NCBI RefSeq assembly: GCF_902493135.1 | Contig: NZ_CABUOD010000012.1 | Location: forward strand, 1-64,000 | DNA: 64,000 bases | Direction of reading: 5' to 3' | Source: an uncultured Parabacteroides sp. | Lineage (GTDB): Bacteria; Bacteroidota; Bacteroidia; Bacteroidales; Tannerellaceae | Part shown: positions 59,788 to 64,000 of the stretch, piece after piece | How the letters are laid out: each line of letters opens with the position of its first letter | How positions within the stretch are numbered: position 1 is the stretch's first letter | Notes under the pieces: generated by a model | Database searches by the model: none | Seen by the model: the letters and a program-made list of their open reading frames with translations, nothing else | Told to the model about the DNA's origin: nothing | Made by a program: the position numbers and the translations under genes

Positions 59788-59795
59788 TACATTTG
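59788..59795 (+). promoter_or_regulatory. -7 element (TACATTTG) for the DUF5606 gene
   Basis: TACATTTG lies 40 bases before the start codon at 59835. Confidence 0.6.
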
Positions 59796-59834
59796 CAACA
59801 CAAAAGTTAAACACTATTAGAAAAACAAAGTATT

Positions 59835-60275
59835 ATGTTGAAGACGATTTTGTCTATCTCGGGCAAACCGGGATTGTTTAAATTGGTTTCCCACGGGAAA
59901 AACATGCTGATTGTTGAGTCGTTAGCAGATCAGAAAAGAGTTCCTGCATACGCAAAAGATAAAGTAATCTCTCTGGGTGATATCGCTATCTACACAGATG
60001 AAGCAGAAGTTCCCTTACACGAAGTTCTGACCAGCGTCAAAAATAAAGAAAACGGACAGCAAGCATCTGTTTCCACTTCCGCCAAACCGGACGAACTGCG
60101 TGCTTATTTCGCAGAGATCCTGCCTAATTTCGATCGCGAACGCGTATATCCGAGCGACATCAAGAAATTGATCTCCTGGTATAACATCCTGATCGGCGCC
60201 GGCATCACAGACTTCACTCCCGAAGAACCGGTAGCGGAAGAGGCTCCGGCAGAAGAAACAAAAGAAGAAGCGTAA
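59835..60275 (+). CDS. DUF5606 family protein
   Basis: The 146-residue protein starts MLKTILSISGKPGLFKLVSHGKN. It has an N-terminal beta domain (about 1-65), a helical segment (ELRAYFAEILPNFDRERVYPSDIKKLISWYNILIGAGI) and a Glu/Ala-rich tail. The family is found in Bacteroidetes and its function is unknown. It has its own promoter with a palindrome at the -33 position. Confidence 0.82.
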   Translation: MLKTILSISGKPGLFKLVSHGKNMLIVESLADQKRVPAYAKDKVISLGDIAIYTDEAEVPLHEVLTSVKNKENGQQASVSTSAKPDELRAYFAEILPNFDRERVYPSDIKKLISWYNILIGAGITDFTPEEPVAEEAPAEETKEEA

Positions 60276-60333
60276 TAGATCCCTACCAGCTGGCGCGTAA
60301 GGGTACTTATTGTAGAAAACGCATTTTTCAGGC

Positions 60334-60480
60334 TCAAAAGAGATCTGAGACCAAACAGAGGTTAATTCGCTTTTTCGACGTCAAAAAGGGATTTTCACCT
60401 ATTTTCCGGCACTTCTTCGCCACGAAGACGGTCGTCATTTCATTTATAAGGGACTTCATCGCCATGAGAACGGTCGTCAT
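60334..60480 (-). other. possible 48-residue reading frame with internal 42-base repeat, in an otherwise non-coding gap
   Basis: The minus strand reads MTTVLMAMKSLINE then MTTVFVAKKCRKIGENPFLT and stops after VSDLF. The two halves starting ATGACGACCGT are a 42-base tandem repeat. It lies just downstream of a 16-bp perfect hairpin. It could be a small gene or part of a dispersed non-coding element. The rest of the 60276-60822 gap shows no convincing gene on either strand. Confidence 0.3.
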
Positions 60481-60481
60481 A

Positions 60482-60527
60482 TACAAAGACAAGGGACCTC
60501 ATGATGATGAAGTCCCTTGTCTTTGTA
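60482..60527. terminator. 16-bp perfect hairpin in the gap before lon
   Basis: TACAAAGACAAGGGAC (60482-60497) pairs perfectly with GTCCCTTGTCTTTGTA (60512-60527) around a 14-base loop; the plus strand continues AAAAAACC. It may terminate the minus-strand lon transcript or form part of a repeat element. Confidence 0.55.
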
Positions 60528-60822
60528 AAAAACCGCGCACCTCACGGCAGCAAGCCCCTAAAATACCGATGGAATATTTGGAACGCCACCCGATTTGTCT
60601 GAAAATATTCGATTCTCCGGGAGTTAAGGTTTATCACTTTGCACGCGTTTCCCGCTTCCGGCAACCCAATTGCCTGCTTTTCCAAACGACCTCAGCACCT
60701 CATTTCTCCTGTTGTCAAAAAAGGCTGCTGAAACCTTAAAAAGAGTCAATCCAAAACAGGCCAAGATTTCGGATGAAATAGAAAAACAGCCAGAAAAGGG
60801 GTTATTGTACAAAATATAATCT

Positions 60823-63285
<2,463 letters not shown>

Positions 63286-63353
63286 ATATTCTTTATCATA
63301 GTTGCGGAATATTCCTTTATCGCCCGCAATTCTATTTTACACAATAAACGTGC

Positions 63354-63361
63354 CAAAGTTA
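63354..63361 (-). promoter_or_regulatory. -7 element (TAACTTTG) for lon
   Basis: The minus-strand TAACTTTG lies 68 bases upstream of the lon start codon, giving a leader of about 60 nt. It faces the divergent -7 box at 63384-63391 with 22 bases between. Confidence 0.6.
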
Positions 63362-63383
63362 CTATTTTTAACTCAATTCCGAT

Positions 63384-63391
63384 TACTTTTG
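63384..63391 (+). promoter_or_regulatory. -7 element (TACTTTTG) for the TrmN6-like gene
   Basis: TACTTTTG lies 22 bases before the ATG at 63414. Confidence 0.6.
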
Positions 63392-63413
63392 CACAAAACA
63401 ATTGTCAATTACT

Positions 63414-64000
63414 ATGTCAAATCCTTTTTTCCAATTCAAACAATTTACCATACGTCATGATAAATGTGCAATGAAAGTAGGAACCGACGGTGTTCTGCTC
63501 GGTGCATGGGCCGGAACGGAATCGTGCAACCGCATACTGGACATCGGGACAGGGACCGGACTGATCGCCCTGATGCTGGCTCAACGCAGCAAGGCGGCTA
63601 TCGACGCTATCGACATAGATGCCGATGCCTGTCTCCAGGCACAGGAAAATGCAGAATCCTCCCCTTTTGCCGGACGGATAAAGATCCGGCATTCCGCCCT
63701 GTCCGATTTCGCACAAGCCGGCACGAACTTATATGACCTGATTGTATCCAATCCTCCTTATTTCACCGATTCATTGAAATGTCCCGACCGGAAACGGAAC
63801 ACGGCTCGGCACACCGATACGCTGACATTGGAAGATTTGTTGCAGGACAGCCGCAGGCTGCTTGCCCCGCAGGGACGCATCGCCCTCATCCTGCCCTACG
63901 ACCAGAAAGAACGTCTTGCGGATTGCATCCGGACACAAAACCTGTTCCTTTCGAAAGAAACTTCCGTCATACCCGTGCCCGGTGCCGAACCGAAACGGCT
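63414..64000 (+). CDS. trmN6: tRNA1(Val) (adenine(37)-N6)-methyltransferase-like protein (3' end outside window)
   Basis: The frame begins MSNPFFQFKQFTIRHDKCAMKVGTDGVLLGAWA and stays open to the window edge (195 codons). It has the SAM-binding motif ILDIGTGTGLIALMLAQRS and the adenine N6-methyltransferase motif NPPYF in LIVSNPPYFTDSLKCP. This is the YfiC/TrmN6 pattern. About 40-50 residues are probably missing at the end. Confidence 0.9.
   Translation, partial: MSNPFFQFKQFTIRHDKCAMKVGTDGVLLGAWAGTESCNRILDIGTGTGLIALMLAQRSKAAIDAIDIDADACLQAQENAESSPFAGRIKIRHSALSDFAQAGTNLYDLIVSNPPYFTDSLKCPDRKRNTARHTDTLTLEDLLQDSRRLLAPQGRIALILPYDQKERLADCIRTQNLFLSKETSVIPVPGAEPKR

Noticed and set aside
60464..60739. 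A 91-residue plus-strand frame and a 62-residue minus-strand frame (60624-60812) in the gap before lon
   Set aside because: Neither has convincing composition, motifs or a promoter at a sensible distance. The first runs through the perfect hairpin. The gap is better described as a repeat-like element.

Overview
The window is chromosomal DNA of a Bacteroidales species, most likely Parabacteroides or a close Tannerellaceae relative. The evidence is the repeated TAnnTTTG -7 promoter element, a succinate-to-propionate methylmalonyl-CoA decarboxylase operon, an S46 dipeptidyl-peptidase, type IX secretion (T9SS) parts (PorE-like and PorT-like) with a T9SS sorting tail, and the long Bacteroidetes-type NusB. 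Most of the window is ordinary housekeeping DNA. The genus is an inference from overall gene character.

Layout. 1-7.4 kb: a TonB-dependent receptor, then mce and a four-gene Na+-translocating methylmalonyl-CoA decarboxylase operon. 7.4-15.9 kb: tsaB with a small membrane protein on the minus strand, then yicC-gmk-small membrane protein-nadD, lysS-gpsA-pgi and a HAD phosphatase. 15.9-24.8 kb (minus): a Tat-type sugar isomerase-like lipoprotein; a TolC-HlyD-ABC-2 permease-ABC-2 permease exporter without a visible ATPase; a Crp/Fnr-type regulator; a coiled-coil membrane protein; an MscS channel. 24.9-27.8 kb: tandem guaA genes, the second with a degenerate glutaminase domain. 28-37.6 kb (minus): an orphan polyvalent-protein-type kinase fold, maa-like acetyltransferase, rsmE, nupC, a bifunctional-nuclease protein, a predicted small RNA, an M48 peptidase, a thioredoxin-like lipoprotein, PorE-like protein and queA.

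37.6-41.5 kb is the unusual part. Four tandem units each pair an intact, AT-rich small surface-type lipoprotein gene with the remains of a secreted subtilisin-like (S8) peptidase gene. The best preserved remnant still has the GTSFAAPHVTG serine motif and a T9SS C-terminal sorting domain. The lipoproteins share nearly identical leaders and signal peptides, but three different mature sequences occur. Only the first unit keeps a full TTTG-N19-TAnnTTTG promoter. The array may hold orphan inhibitors/immunity proteins, a set of silent cassettes for gene conversion, or simple recombinational decay.

41.5-64 kb returns to housekeeping genes: a Smr protein, a CYTH protein, DPP11, a TlpA-like protein, dnaG, a NatAB-like ABC transporter, two tRNA-Gln genes, rsfS-ftsH-cdsA, porT, a ferredoxin, a PUR-family protein, nusB-yajC-ybbR-coaE, a DUF5606 protein, lon, and the start of a TrmN6-type methyltransferase cut by the window edge. 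Several dispersed intergenic repeat families also occur, including two with an exact 22-bp period.
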